From Oscillospiraceae bacterium (GTDB lineage: Bacteria; Bacillota; Clostridia; Oscillospirales; Oscillospiraceae): a stretch of 64,000 nt of DNA. The position numbers were made by a program, and so were the translations under genes. Shown here in pieces: positions 44,617 to 54,407 of this stretch; the stretch's first letter is position 1, and every line of letters begins with the position of its first letter. Under the pieces are notes generated by a model that was not told where the DNA came from, ran no database searches, and was given only the letters and a program-made list of their open reading frames with translations. The stretch spans positions 62,001 to 126,000 of the forward strand of contig JAFTVV010000030.1 in assembly GCA_017465625.1 (NCBI GenBank). Direction: 5' to 3'.

Positions 44617-45727
44617 ACCATTGGCCTCCAATTCTTAAATAATCACACATTGTTTCGTTGACCTTGTTAACATCAAATTTTTCCAGGCAGTACATATGAC
44701 TTTTTTTGCCCATTTCCGGGATGGTTTCCGGGTTTTCTATAAAGGCGATCATTTTCTCCGCTACCGCGTTGCTGTCTTGTGTCGGCACCAGGTAGCCGGT
44801 TTGACCGTTGATGACCGTCTCACGGCAGCCGGGTGCATCGGTGGTGATCACCGGCCTACCCATGGCCATTGCCTCCAGAACTGTACGGGGTGTCCCCTCC
44901 CGATAAGAAGGCAATACATAAACAGAGCACTGGGCATAGTATTCTGCTACCCGGTCTGTCTCACCGAAATACTCAATAATTCCCTTATCTATGTAAGGCT
45001 TCAGCTGCTCGGCAGACAGGGAATCCTGAATGCCCTCGCAAGCACCCAAAAGCATACACCGAACATCAGGGTACTTTTTCTTGACAATCGTGCAAGCCTC
45101 CAGATATTCCCGGATCCCCTTGGAGAACATTACTCTTGAGAGCATAAAGAAGGTGATCTGTGCCGGATACGGTGTCTTCGGGAACTTTTCCATATTTACA
45201 CCGGAACCGTTTACCAAGCGGCATTTTTCTTTTTTTACCAGCTTTTCCCCCACAAACTGCTGCAGGTCATCGGCATTTTGGAAGATTGCAACATCTGCGC
45301 AACGAAATGCTCGCCGGTAAAGCATTGACATAACCGTTTTAATCAGCCTTGCTTTGATGGTCTTCGCGGTAAAGGCATAGCCGGCGCCGGTAACCATTGC
45401 CGCGATATGGGGCACTTTTGCTTTTTTTGCGGCAATAGAGCCGTAAATGACAGGTTTGGATGTATACCCCAGCACCACATCCGGCTTTTCAGCCTGAAGG
45501 ATTTTTTTCAGTTTTTTTTGGTATTTCAAATCCGCCAGTGGATTTACACCGTTTTTATCAATTGGAACCTCAAGAAATCTGGCTCCCAGTGCCTCGATTT
45601 TATCTACATCAATTCGGTTCGGACCGGTCACTACCACCTCATAGCCGGCGGCAATGATCTTTCGAATCAAATCTCCTCGAAAGTTATATACTGTGCGATT
45701 TTTTGGTGAGACCAGAACGAATTTCAT
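44603..45727 (-). CDS. Family 4 glycosyltransferase
   Basis: 374 residues from ATG 45727 (MKFVLVSPKN). The GT-B donor-site region is in FPKTPYPAQITFFMLSRV, then YVLPSYREGTPRTVLEAMA with the catalytic E-x7-E-like pair, and GRPVITTDAPGCRETV. The sequence resembles WcaA/PglA-type amylovoran and N-acetyl-sugar transferases. I reject the frame start at 45829 because it would lie at the transcription start of the promoter at 45844-45872. First gene of the leftward arm. Confidence 0.87.
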   Translation of the reverse strand: MKFVLVSPKNRTVYNFRGDLIRKIIAAGYEVVVTGPNRIDVDKIEALGARFLEVPIDKNGVNPLADLKYQKKLKKILQAEKPDVVLGYTSKPVIYGSIAAKKAKVPHIAAMVTGAGYAFTAKTIKARLIKTVMSMLYRRAFRCADVAIFQNADDLQQFVGEKLVKKEKCRLVNGSGVNMEKFPKTPYPAQITFFMLSRVMFSKGIREYLEACTIVKKKYPDVRCMLLGACEGIQDSLSAEQLKPYIDKGIIEYFGETDRVAEYYAQCSVYVLPSYREGTPRTVLEAMAMGRPVITTDAPGCRETVINGQTGYLVPTQDSNAVAEKMIAFIENPETIPEMGKKSHMYCLEKFDVNKVNETMCDYLRIGGQWYDAV

Positions 45728-45843
45728 AGGCCTTATCGCCGTCCTTTCTTGCGTTTGTACCTGTTTATCCACCATTTTGGGTTGTTTTACGTTTTTACAG
45801 AAAAGGCTATAATTCCCACACTCACCCACTATAACATCTATAA

Positions 45844-45872
45844 AGTATAATACAAAAACCCGGAATTGTCAA
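45844..45872 (-). promoter_or_regulatory. Leftward sigma-A promoter of the polysaccharide locus
   Basis: On the reverse strand a perfect TTGACA (45872-45867), 17 bases, and TATACT (45849-45844). The predicted leader before the GT4 start codon is about 110 bases. Confidence 0.75.
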
Positions 45873-45929
45873 CAAACGGCAAGAAAGCACCCTCCTGAAA
45901 ATGAAAGCCATATTTTTATGTGCTATTTG

Positions 45930-45958
45930 TTGACAGAAGGGGTGGTTTCAAGTATAAT
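45930..45958 (+). promoter_or_regulatory. Rightward sigma-A promoter of the polysaccharide locus
   Basis: Perfect TTGACA (45930-45935), 17-base spacer, perfect TATAAT (45953-45958): full consensus. Back to back with the leftward promoter, 58 bases apart. Confidence 0.8.
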
Positions 45959-46039
45959 TGTAAAAGCAATATTGTGGGCTTATAGTGTTTTTTGTGCGCT
46001 GTGGGACGGATTGCAATAATGATGGCAGGAGCGCCGCGT

Positions 46040-47110
46040 ATGCATATATTTACTTGGCTGGCCGTAGTGGCGTTTTTTGCAAGCTATGTGCCCAAACGAA
46101 GAGAATTAGGAAAAGTAAGCTACAAAAATTACACCATTTTTATCTGCTTGGCGGCGGTGCTGGTTATGGGGTTGCGTCACCGGCACATTGGTGTGGATAC
46201 CTCCCAGTATGTTTACAGATTCCGCACGATGGACGATTATGAGTCCTTCGGTGCGTATTATACGGAACGCCTGGCGGATAGAAAGTTTCTGTTTTCCGAG
46301 ACTGGCTACTGGCTGTTCTGCTGGGTGCTGCATTGGTTTTCCAGCGATGGGCAGTTTTTAATTTTAGTCCACGCGGCAGTGGTTACCATTTTAGTGTTTC
46401 GTTTTATTTACAAGCACGTGGATAATGTACCCCTTGGGGTGATGAGCTATCTGTGCCTGGGGCAGTACACCTTTAATATGACCGGTATGCGGCAGGCGAT
46501 GGCTATGTCGCTGTGTTTGGTGGCAGTAACGTATATCAAAGAGCGCAGGTTTAAAGCCTTTATCCTGATGGTGCTGGTGGCAATGCAGTTCCATAAGACC
46601 GCAATTGCATTTTTGCCGGCATATTTCCTGCCATGGGTTATTGAAAAACGGCGCCGGGTACTTCTGTTCTTTGCCGGGCTGGTGGGTTCTTCCTTTGTGG
46701 TAGATCGCTTTATCAGTGCGTTCAATGACCTGACAGACAGAAACTATGCGCTGGAAAACGCTGCGGATGGCGGCGGAATCAGTGTTTTGCTGATTTATGG
46801 ACTGGTGATGGCCCTGGCGGTGCTGATTCGCCGTTCCCTGAGGACCAAGGACAACCAACTGGCATTTTGCGGTGTGCTCGCCGGCTTAACTATGTATATT
46901 GCCCGCTATTATTCCAATCAGATTCTGGAACGGGTGAGCTATTATTATTTCTATTTTATTTTGCTGCTGGTGCCGGGGGTTGTGGATTCCTTGGAGGATC
47001 GGGAGCGCCGGACTGTTGGGGCAATTTTCTGTATGTTGGCTATTGCACTGCTGGTTTACCGTATAGAAACCGGAAACTTTAGACCCTATTACTTCTTCTG
47101 GGAGAGATAG
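46040..47110 (+). CDS. EpsG-family polysaccharide polymerase candidate (copy 1)
   Basis: 356-residue membrane protein with about ten hydrophobic segments and the EpsG-family signature MGLRHRHIGVDTSQYVYRF, then FSETGYWLF and NMTGMRQAMAMS. EpsG proteins are thought to polymerise repeat units like Wzy. I start at the ATG at 46040, 8 bases after AGGAG; this gives the same length as the next gene. The upstream TTG at 45992 adds non-conserved residues. First gene of the rightward arm. Confidence 0.87.
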   Translation: MHIFTWLAVVAFFASYVPKRRELGKVSYKNYTIFICLAAVLVMGLRHRHIGVDTSQYVYRFRTMDDYESFGAYYTERLADRKFLFSETGYWLFCWVLHWFSSDGQFLILVHAAVVTILVFRFIYKHVDNVPLGVMSYLCLGQYTFNMTGMRQAMAMSLCLVAVTYIKERRFKAFILMVLVAMQFHKTAIAFLPAYFLPWVIEKRRRVLLFFAGLVGSSFVVDRFISAFNDLTDRNYALENAADGGGISVLLIYGLVMALAVLIRRSLRTKDNQLAFCGVLAGLTMYIARYYSNQILERVSYYYFYFILLLVPGVVDSLEDRERRTVGAIFCMLAIALLVYRIETGNFRPYYFFWER

Positions 47111-47116
47111 ACGTTT

Positions 47117-48187
47117 ATGATGATTATGACTGGCTTGGCACTGTTTGTGGTCCTACTGGGCATGGGCTCCAAGGAAATAGGGCTGCAGCGGGATAATTAT
47201 AAGCCGTATCTGGTGATCACAGGCATTGTGGTGACCCTGGTGATGGGGCTGCGCCATCAATATATGGGCGCGGATACCGTTGGGTATATTTACAGGCACG
47301 AAGAGTTGGCGGCAATGCCGTCTTTCGAGCCTTATTATAATGAACGCTTTGCGGACTTGGATTTTTTGTTTTCGGAGACCGGCTTTTATTTTTTTAGCTG
47401 GCTGTTTGGAAGAGCGTTTCCCAACGGCCATGCGTGGATCTTCGCTTGCTCTGCATTTGTAACTTATTCCACTTGTCGGTTTATCCACAAAAATTCCGGT
47501 GATGCGCCCTTGGCATTGTCCATTTATGTTCTGCTTGGCCTATTCACCTTTAATATGAGCGGTCTTCGGCAGTCGCTGGCCATGTCCATTTGTTTGTGGG
47601 CCTACGAGCATGCCAAGCGGCATCGCTTGATCCCCTTTGTGCTGACAGTGCTTCTGGCGATGCAGTTTCACAAAACCGCAGTCTGCTTTTTTCCCGTTTA
47701 TTTTCTGCCGTGGCTAAAAAGGGGTACCGCCAACCTGCTCATCTACTTTGTGCTGCTGATTATCTGCCTATTCTCTGTGGACAAGCTAATTGCAAGCTAT
47801 AATTCGTTCTCCGGAGAGGACTATGCGCTGCAGGCTGAGGTACAGGGCGGCGGTCTGAGCGTTATTTTGATATACTTAGCCTGTATCACCCTGGTGATAC
47901 TGCGCAATCAATCTCTAAACATTCCCCATGTTCGTATGGCGTTTTATGGTGTGGCGGCAGGCTTTACAGCCTATATTACCCGCTATTTTTCCAATCAGAT
48001 ATTGGAGCGCATCAGCTATTATTATTTTTACTTCAGTATTTTGTTGTTGCCCAGCCTATTTAAGCTGCTTCCGGAAAAGGATCAGCGGTGGCTGCGGATC
48101 GCGTTTTCGTTCCTTGCACTTTACTTATTCGTGCACCGTATCAACAAGTCAAGCTTTGGACATTACAGGTTTTTCTTTATGGACTGA
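47117..48187 (+). CDS. EpsG-family polysaccharide polymerase candidate (copy 2)
   Basis: 356 residues, exactly the length of the preceding gene and clearly its paralogue: MGLRHQYMGADTVGYIYRH, FSETGFYFFSWLFG, NMSGLRQSLAMS and YSNQILERISYYYFY-like ends match in order. Starts 6 bases after copy 1. The two may be specialised polymerases, a heteromer, or redundant copies. Confidence 0.87.
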   Translation: MMIMTGLALFVVLLGMGSKEIGLQRDNYKPYLVITGIVVTLVMGLRHQYMGADTVGYIYRHEELAAMPSFEPYYNERFADLDFLFSETGFYFFSWLFGRAFPNGHAWIFACSAFVTYSTCRFIHKNSGDAPLALSIYVLLGLFTFNMSGLRQSLAMSICLWAYEHAKRHRLIPFVLTVLLAMQFHKTAVCFFPVYFLPWLKRGTANLLIYFVLLIICLFSVDKLIASYNSFSGEDYALQAEVQGGGLSVILIYLACITLVILRNQSLNIPHVRMAFYGVAAGFTAYITRYFSNQILERISYYYFYFSILLLPSLFKLLPEKDQRWLRIAFSFLALYLFVHRINKSSFGHYRFFFMD

Positions 48188-48205
48188 TCAAAAGGAGGTT
48201 TGCCG

Positions 48206-50686
48206 ATGAAGATTCTGCAAATCAATGCGGTATATAAACGCCTTTCTACCGGCATGAATGTGTATGAAATCAATACACTGCTCAACCAAGTGGGGCATCA
48301 ATGTGTGGCGGCCTTTTCCGAAGGCAAGGTAACAGATCCGACGACAGAATATAAGATCGGACGCACAGGCGGTCAAAAAATGCACGCCCTGCTGTCCCGT
48401 GTTACTGGTTTGCAGGGGTATTTTTCCCGTCATGCCACAAAAAAACTGCTGAAATATATGGACGGATTTCAGCCGGATGTGGTGGTGCTGAACAATCTGC
48501 ATGCCAATTATATTCATCTGCCGAAATTGCTCACTTATTTGGCGGAAAAGGACATTCCTACGGTAGCGGTGCTGCACGACTGTTGGTTTTATACCGGAAA
48601 GTGCTGCTATTATACCACTGCCAATTGCAACAAATGGCAGACCGGCTGTGAAAACTGCCCTGCGTGGAAGAAGCACAATAAAAGCTGGTTTTTTGACCGC
48701 ACGAAAAAAATGCACCGGGATCGCATCCGGTTGTTTAATGCCATTCCTCGTTTGGGCGTGGTGGCGGTTTCCGACTGGCTATTGGAGCAGGCAAAGCAGT
48801 CGCCGGTTTTTGCAGGTGCGCTGTATATACAGAGAATCCATAACTGGATTAATTTAAATGCCTTTGTTCCTACAGATGGAGCCTCTTTGCGGCAGAAGCT
48901 GGGACTGGAGCACAAAAAGGTGATCTTGTCCATGGCGGCAAAATGGGAATCCCGCAAAGGACTGGATACCGTATTGTGGATGAATGAGCACCGCAATGAA
49001 GACGAACAGATCGTGGTCGTTGGCAAACTGCTTCCCGGTACCAAATTGCCCGGCAGTATCATCCATATACCATTTGTCAGTGGCAGTGAGGCGCTGGCGG
49101 CGTACTACAGTATGGCTGATGTGTTTCTGCAGCCCTCCCTGGAGGAAACCTTTGGTAAGGTTACCGCAGAAGCGCTGGCTTGCGGCACACCGGTGGTGTG
49201 CTTCGATTCCACTGCAAACCCGGAACTGGTGGGGGAGCACTGCGGTGCAGTACTGCCTGTAGGGGACAATCAGGGTATGCTGGAGCAGATGCGGATCATT
49301 TTACGCATCGGTAAAAATAGGGAAAGCTGCCGTCAGTATGCCTGTGCACACTTCGATATGCTTCAAAATATCGCACAGTACGCACAGCTTTGTGAAAAGC
49401 TGCAGCATCCCCGTGGGGCACAGGAGAAAAAGTCCAAGGTGCGGGTGCTTTGGGTCATCAATATGGTGATGCCGGAGGCGGCGGCAGCGCTGGGCTTGAC
49501 CACCTCCTTCAGCGGCGGCTGGTTGATCGATTATATGCACTGTCTGGCGGCAGATCCGGATACAGAGCTGGCGACAATGACCTATGCCAATGTGGATAAA
49601 CCCATTGCAGAGACGGTCAACGGGGTAAAGCATTATATTTTCCCCGGCGGCGGTAAGCGGCTGCTGTTTACCTCCAAAAAGACGGACAGGGACTGCAGAT
49701 ATGTGCTGGAGGATTTTAAACCTGATGTGATTCACCTGCACGGCACAGAGTATTCCATTGCCTATTCCATGGTTCGCTTACAGCCAAAGCAGCCGATTCT
49801 ACTGACCATTCAGGGTATTTTGACCCGTATTTCCAAGCAATATAAGGGCGGCCTCGACAAGTGGACCTTCTGGAGGAATGCCACATTTAAGCAATGGATG
49901 AAACTAAAAGCGCCCATCTTCTCTCAGGTGCTGTTTAATAAAAACGCCAAAAGAGAGCGCCGTGTTCTGCGCAGTGTAAAATGGGTAACAGGTCGTACCA
50001 CCTGGGATAAAGCGGTGATGCAATCTATTAACCCAAAACTGCAGTATTATCGTCTGAACTACAATCTGCGTCCGGAATTTTATACGGCGCAGTCCTGGCA
50101 GTATGATACGATGCAGCCTCATACGGTGTATACCGGTGCGGCGGGGTATTCCCTGAAGGGACTACATATTTTGATACAGGCGATGGCCATTGTAAAATCC
50201 AGATATCCGGATGTCAAGCTGTATATACCCGGAAACAGCACGACCTATAAAGCCAGCAACGGCTACGAACGATATATTCGCCGGCTGATTGACGAGCTGG
50301 GGCTGACCGACAATGTGGTATTTGCCGGCCGGAAGAGCGCACAGCAGGTGGTAGACACCTTAACACAGGTTCATGTTTGTGTCGTTCCCTCCGCAATGGA
50401 GGGCGCTTCTGCGACCATTTGCGAGGCGATGATGATCGGCACACCTGCGATCTGTGCGTTCCGTGGGGGTATGACAGACCTGTTGAAGGATGGCATCAGT
50501 GGTTTTGTTTATGATTTTCCGGAATATCCGGTACTGGCGGAGCGTATTTGCCAGCTCTTTGAGGACAGAGCGCTTTGCGAGCAGTTCTCCCGGTTGGCAC
50601 AGCAGGACGCAAAAAGTCGACATGCCTGCGAGGAAAACTATAGAAAACTAAAGGGCATTTACATAGAAATTCTGAATCAGTCATGA
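48206..50686 (+). CDS. Two family 4 glycosyltransferases fused in one protein
   Basis: 826 residues with two GT-B units. Unit 1 (about 1-400): MKILQINAVYKR..., VLHDCWFYTGKCCYY, ADVFLQPSLEETFGKVTAEA. Unit 2 (about 410-826): VRVLWVINMVMPEAAAALG, DVIHLHGTEYSIAYSM, VVPSAMEGASATICEAMMIG. Each keeps its own E-x7-E-like donor site, so it could add two consecutive sugars. Start ATG 48206 with GGAGG 8 bases upstream. Confidence 0.9.
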   Translation: MKILQINAVYKRLSTGMNVYEINTLLNQVGHQCVAAFSEGKVTDPTTEYKIGRTGGQKMHALLSRVTGLQGYFSRHATKKLLKYMDGFQPDVVVLNNLHANYIHLPKLLTYLAEKDIPTVAVLHDCWFYTGKCCYYTTANCNKWQTGCENCPAWKKHNKSWFFDRTKKMHRDRIRLFNAIPRLGVVAVSDWLLEQAKQSPVFAGALYIQRIHNWINLNAFVPTDGASLRQKLGLEHKKVILSMAAKWESRKGLDTVLWMNEHRNEDEQIVVVGKLLPGTKLPGSIIHIPFVSGSEALAAYYSMADVFLQPSLEETFGKVTAEALACGTPVVCFDSTANPELVGEHCGAVLPVGDNQGMLEQMRIILRIGKNRESCRQYACAHFDMLQNIAQYAQLCEKLQHPRGAQEKKSKVRVLWVINMVMPEAAAALGLTTSFSGGWLIDYMHCLAADPDTELATMTYANVDKPIAETVNGVKHYIFPGGGKRLLFTSKKTDRDCRYVLEDFKPDVIHLHGTEYSIAYSMVRLQPKQPILLTIQGILTRISKQYKGGLDKWTFWRNATFKQWMKLKAPIFSQVLFNKNAKRERRVLRSVKWVTGRTTWDKAVMQSINPKLQYYRLNYNLRPEFYTAQSWQYDTMQPHTVYTGAAGYSLKGLHILIQAMAIVKSRYPDVKLYIPGNSTTYKASNGYERYIRRLIDELGLTDNVVFAGRKSAQQVVDTLTQVHVCVVPSAMEGASATICEAMMIGTPAICAFRGGMTDLLKDGISGFVYDFPEYPVLAERICQLFEDRALCEQFSRLAQQDAKSRHACEENYRKLKGIYIEILNQS

Positions 50687-50733
50687 AAAAATGATTTTGA
50701 AAAGCAATTGGTGCAATGGAGAGTGTTCAGGCT

Positions 50734-51768
50734 ATGAAACAGAAAAGTTCCTTGGATATTGCAAAGTTTATATGCGCACTTTTGGTGCTCATTATTCATA
50801 CTTCTCCGCTTGGAAGCTACAGCAAGGTCTTGTCCTTTGGCCTTAGGAATGTGCTGTGTGTGATTGCTGTACCGTTTTTCTTTTGTACAAGCGGTTATCT
50901 GTTAGCAGAAAAGTTAAATAGTCTGAAGACCTCGCAGGAGCAGAACAGCTATATAAGGAAGTACCTGAAACGGCTTGCTGTGATTTATTTGTTTTGGAGT
51001 GCAGTGTATTTTCCCTTTGTAGTCGTCAAGTGGATACGTGGAGGGTTTTCGATGTTCTCGGTATTGAAATTTCTGAGAGACTTCTTTTTTGAAGGTAGCT
51101 ATTCTACTATCTGGTTTTTGCCGGCTTTGATGACTGCAGCGGCCTTGTTTTTTCTACTCCGGCGAAAAATAGGAAATAAAAAGACATTTTTTGTTGGGTG
51201 TGGAATCTATGCACTGACCTTGCTACTATCATGCTATTACGGCGTGGCAATTCGAGTGCCAGGACTATCATACTTCGCAGGGCTATACTATGCTATATTC
51301 GATTCTGTAAAAAATGGTTTATTCTTTGGCCTCGTATTTATAGCTATGGGTGGGATGATACAAGAATGTGCGTGTTTTAAACGCTTTTCTCGCAAGAAAA
51401 TGCTGATTGGTGTAATTTTGAGTTATGGCTTTTTATGTATGGAGGTTATTGCGTATACGGCCATTGGAAGGGCGAAGGGAATTGATACAGTGGCAAGTTT
51501 GATCCCACTTACGATGTGCGCTATGCTATTTACGCTGAGCTATGATATGCTGCCATCCAAGCTTTGTTTGAGGCTTCGGAAATACAGCATGCTGATTTTC
51601 CTATGCCAAAGATTGCCCATCTCGGTTATAGATCTATTTCTGAACAAAACCGTTTTGGCTACTAACACCATCGTTAATTTTTTGATTGTTTCCGTTGCTA
51701 GCTTTGGAATTAGCTTTGCAATTCTGAAACTGTCGGAAAAATGGAAATGGCTGAAAAAAATATATTAA
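50734..51768 (+). CDS. Acyltransferase family 3 membrane protein (AT-rich gene)
   Basis: About 344 residues with roughly ten membrane helices. SSLDIAKFICALLVLIIHTSP near the N-terminus carries the family histidine. Such enzymes O-acetylate or otherwise acylate surface sugars. Start is uncertain: ATG 50734 (GGAGAG upstream, family-like MKQKSSLD) or ATG 50716. Base composition is clearly lower in GC than the genes before it, as is the next gene, which hints at recent acquisition. Confidence 0.82.
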   Translation: MKQKSSLDIAKFICALLVLIIHTSPLGSYSKVLSFGLRNVLCVIAVPFFFCTSGYLLAEKLNSLKTSQEQNSYIRKYLKRLAVIYLFWSAVYFPFVVVKWIRGGFSMFSVLKFLRDFFFEGSYSTIWFLPALMTAAALFFLLRRKIGNKKTFFVGCGIYALTLLLSCYYGVAIRVPGLSYFAGLYYAIFDSVKNGLFFGLVFIAMGGMIQECACFKRFSRKKMLIGVILSYGFLCMEVIAYTAIGRAKGIDTVASLIPLTMCAMLFTLSYDMLPSKLCLRLRKYSMLIFLCQRLPISVIDLFLNKTVLATNTIVNFLIVSVASFGISFAILKLSEKWKWLKKIY

Positions 51769-51818
51769 GAAGATCTGTTGCTTTATAAGCTAAATCAAAG
51801 ATTTTTGGAGGATAGAAT

Positions 51819-52838
51819 ATGGATGCTCGATTGGATGTACCTGTAGCGATGGTGTTTTTCAACAGACCTGAACAGTTTTCAAAGGTGTTCGAAGAGGTAA
51901 GAAAAGCAAAGCCATCTAAACTTTTTTTAATACAGGATGGTCCGCGTGAGAATAACGAAAAAGACAAAGAAAATATTGCAAAATGCAGAGAAGTCTTAAA
52001 AGGCATTGATTGGGAGTGCGATGTCGTAAGGGATTTCTCCAACGAGAATTTGGGCTGCGGCAGACGCGTATTCTCCGGCATATCCAAATGCTTTGAAAAG
52101 GTTGACAGATTGATCATTTTGGAGGATGATTGTGTCCCTTCCCAATCGTTTTTCCCGTTTTGCTGTGAGTTGTTGGAGAAATATAAGGACGACTGGCGTG
52201 TCGGCTTAATTTCCGGAATGAATCATTTAAACCGTTTTGACGCGGCAGAAGGTGATTATTTGTTTTCTATGATGGGTTCTATTGCTGGTTGGGCAACATG
52301 GAAAAGGTCGTGGGAGCATATATCCTTTGATCTTGGTCAGATTGCCGACGATAAGAACGCTATGAGACTGCTGAAAAATTTTGAAAAGTATTCCTGTACA
52401 AAAAATTCTTTTTATTCTATGGTGAAGGACAAGCATGCACAGCTTCAACAAAGGAAAACGATATCTTCCTGGTCTACTCAGTTCGGTTCCAATCGGGTGT
52501 TGAATTCCCAACTCTACATAGTGCCTAAAGTGAACTTGATGACAAACATTGGCTTGACATCAGAGTCTGCTAATAGTGTGAGTAATATTAAGCTGGTTTC
52601 TCATGGATTACGACCGCTGTATCGGTTGAAGCTTTATGATATGGAATTTCCGTTAAAGCATCCTAAGTACGTAATGAATGACATTGAATATTCTCGAAAA
52701 GTAGATAAACTGATGAGACCTAAAAAACCTGTTGCATTTTTCAGAAAGGCAGAGTCGGTTTTTCTTAGAATGGTGCATGGGGAGTTTGCTAGCTTAAAGA
52801 AGGGTTTGAAACGCAGACTTCAAAAGATTTTTCATTAA
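51819..52838 (+). CDS. GT-A type glycosyltransferase (AT-rich gene)
   Basis: 339 residues. VPVAMVFFNRPEQFSKVFE, KLFLIQDGPREN and LIILEDDCVPSQSFFPF (with the metal-binding DD) mark a GT-A enzyme of the GNT-I/glycosyltransferase-2-like group seen in capsule loci; GSIAGWATWKRSWEH is also typical. Acceptor and donor are unknown. Hand-counted lines fall near 32-35% GC versus about 60% in the double glycosyltransferase upstream. Confidence 0.82.
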   Translation: MDARLDVPVAMVFFNRPEQFSKVFEEVRKAKPSKLFLIQDGPRENNEKDKENIAKCREVLKGIDWECDVVRDFSNENLGCGRRVFSGISKCFEKVDRLIILEDDCVPSQSFFPFCCELLEKYKDDWRVGLISGMNHLNRFDAAEGDYLFSMMGSIAGWATWKRSWEHISFDLGQIADDKNAMRLLKNFEKYSCTKNSFYSMVKDKHAQLQQRKTISSWSTQFGSNRVLNSQLYIVPKVNLMTNIGLTSESANSVSNIKLVSHGLRPLYRLKLYDMEFPLKHPKYVMNDIEYSRKVDKLMRPKKPVAFFRKAESVFLRMVHGEFASLKKGLKRRLQKIFH

Positions 52839-52853
52839 TATAAGGACAGTACA

Positions 52854-54374
52854 ATGAATAACTCTAAACAAATTAAAGCGGGTGCGCTGATCTCCTATTT
52901 TACCATCGCCTTTAATATTGTGGCCGGGCTCATCTACACTCCATGGATGATCTCCAAAATCGGAAACAGCAATTACGGTTTGTATACCCTGACCACCTCA
53001 CTGATTACCATGCTGATGATGGATTTCGGTATGAGCGCGGCAGTGTCCCGTTTCGTCTCCAAGTACAGAGCAGAGGGTGATCAGCAGGCAATTGACCGCT
53101 TTTTGGGCGTGGTATATAAGCTTTATATCGCCATTGCGGCAGTTGTTTTTCTTGTCCTTTTGGTGCTGTACTTTTTTCTGAACGGCATCTATGAAAACCT
53201 GACGGCGGAGGAATTATCCACCTTTAAGAGCCTGTATGTGGTCGTGGGACTATACAGCGTGGTTTCCTTCCCTTTCATTAACCTTAACGGCATCCTGACT
53301 GCTCACGAACGTTTTGTGGAGCTGAAGCTGGCGGATTTATTCCACAAGGTGTTTATCATTGTGGCAATGGTCATTTGCTTGCTGATCGGGCAGGGCGTTT
53401 TCGCGTTGGTGCTGGTCAATGCGGCTTCCGGTTTGTTGACCATTGCTATGAAGCTGTATTTTATTAAAAGAAAAACCGCTATTAAGGTACAATTTGGATA
53501 CCGTGATCGCAAGCTGTTAAAGGAAATTTTTTCTTTTTCTGCGTGGACAACCATCAGCAGCTTGGCGCAAAGAATGATCTTTAATATAACCCCCTCTATT
53601 ATTGCGGCAGTTTCCATCACCGGCACATTGGGCGTTGCAGTTTTTGGCGTCGCAACAACTATCGAAGGATATGTATATACCTTTGCCACTGCCATTAACG
53701 GAATGTTTATGCCCAGAATCGCAAAGATCGTTCACGAAGGGAAAAAGCAGGAGCAGCTGGTGCCGCTGATGCACAGGATCGGCAGGCTGCAATGTATGCT
53801 TATCGGCGTTTTGGTGGTAGGCTTTGCGGCTTTAGGGGAATCCTTTGTGGCAGATATCTGGAAGAAACCGGATCTGGTGCAGAGCTATGGATGCGCGGTG
53901 CTTTTGATCGTTCCCAGCTTTTTCTACTTACCTCTGCAAATAGCAAAAACAACGCTGATTGTAGAAAATAAAGTGAAGCTACAGGCAAAAGTGTACCTTC
54001 TTATGTGTTTGCTCAATGTAGGGCTATCCGCTGTGCTTTCCCGTTATTACGGCGCCATTGGTGCAGCGATATCCATTTTTGTGGCATATATGATCCGCAA
54101 TGTGTTGATGATCGTAATTTATCATCGGGTACTGCAGCTGAATATGCTGCACTTTTTCAAAGAGGTCTATTTAAAGCTGACACCGCAGTTGCTTATTACG
54201 CTGGCGGTCGGTCTTTTGTGCAGTCGTTTCAATCCCATTTCCAATGTGTACCTGCGGTTTGCGTCAAACGGCTGCGTTTTGGTCGGTACATACTTTATAA
54301 TGATGTGGTTCTGCGGCTTTAACGCCTACGAAAAAGGGATGTTTAAGGCGCTGTTACGTAAATTTAAAAGATAA
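52854..54374 (+). CDS. Wzx-type polysaccharide flippase
   Basis: 506-residue MATE/MOP-superfamily exporter with about 14 hydrophobic segments (KAGALISYFTIAFNIVAGLI at the start, basic tail FKALLRKFKR). Moves lipid-linked repeat units across the membrane. Follows the AT-rich glycosyltransferase but returns to the higher GC of the locus. Confidence 0.92.
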   Translation: MNNSKQIKAGALISYFTIAFNIVAGLIYTPWMISKIGNSNYGLYTLTTSLITMLMMDFGMSAAVSRFVSKYRAEGDQQAIDRFLGVVYKLYIAIAAVVFLVLLVLYFFLNGIYENLTAEELSTFKSLYVVVGLYSVVSFPFINLNGILTAHERFVELKLADLFHKVFIIVAMVICLLIGQGVFALVLVNAASGLLTIAMKLYFIKRKTAIKVQFGYRDRKLLKEIFSFSAWTTISSLAQRMIFNITPSIIAAVSITGTLGVAVFGVATTIEGYVYTFATAINGMFMPRIAKIVHEGKKQEQLVPLMHRIGRLQCMLIGVLVVGFAALGESFVADIWKKPDLVQSYGCAVLLIVPSFFYLPLQIAKTTLIVENKVKLQAKVYLLMCLLNVGLSAVLSRYYGAIGAAISIFVAYMIRNVLMIVIYHRVLQLNMLHFFKEVYLKLTPQLLITLAVGLLCSRFNPISNVYLRFASNGCVLVGTYFIMMWFCGFNAYEKGMFKALLRKFKR

Positions 54375-54407
54375 ACAATTCTATTCCAGGCAGAAGGGTC
54401 AAAGATT

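Noticed and set aside
45728..45829. Upstream extension of the family 4 glycosyltransferase
   Set aside because: The extended start lies at the predicted transcription start of the leftward promoter and the added residues do not resemble the family.
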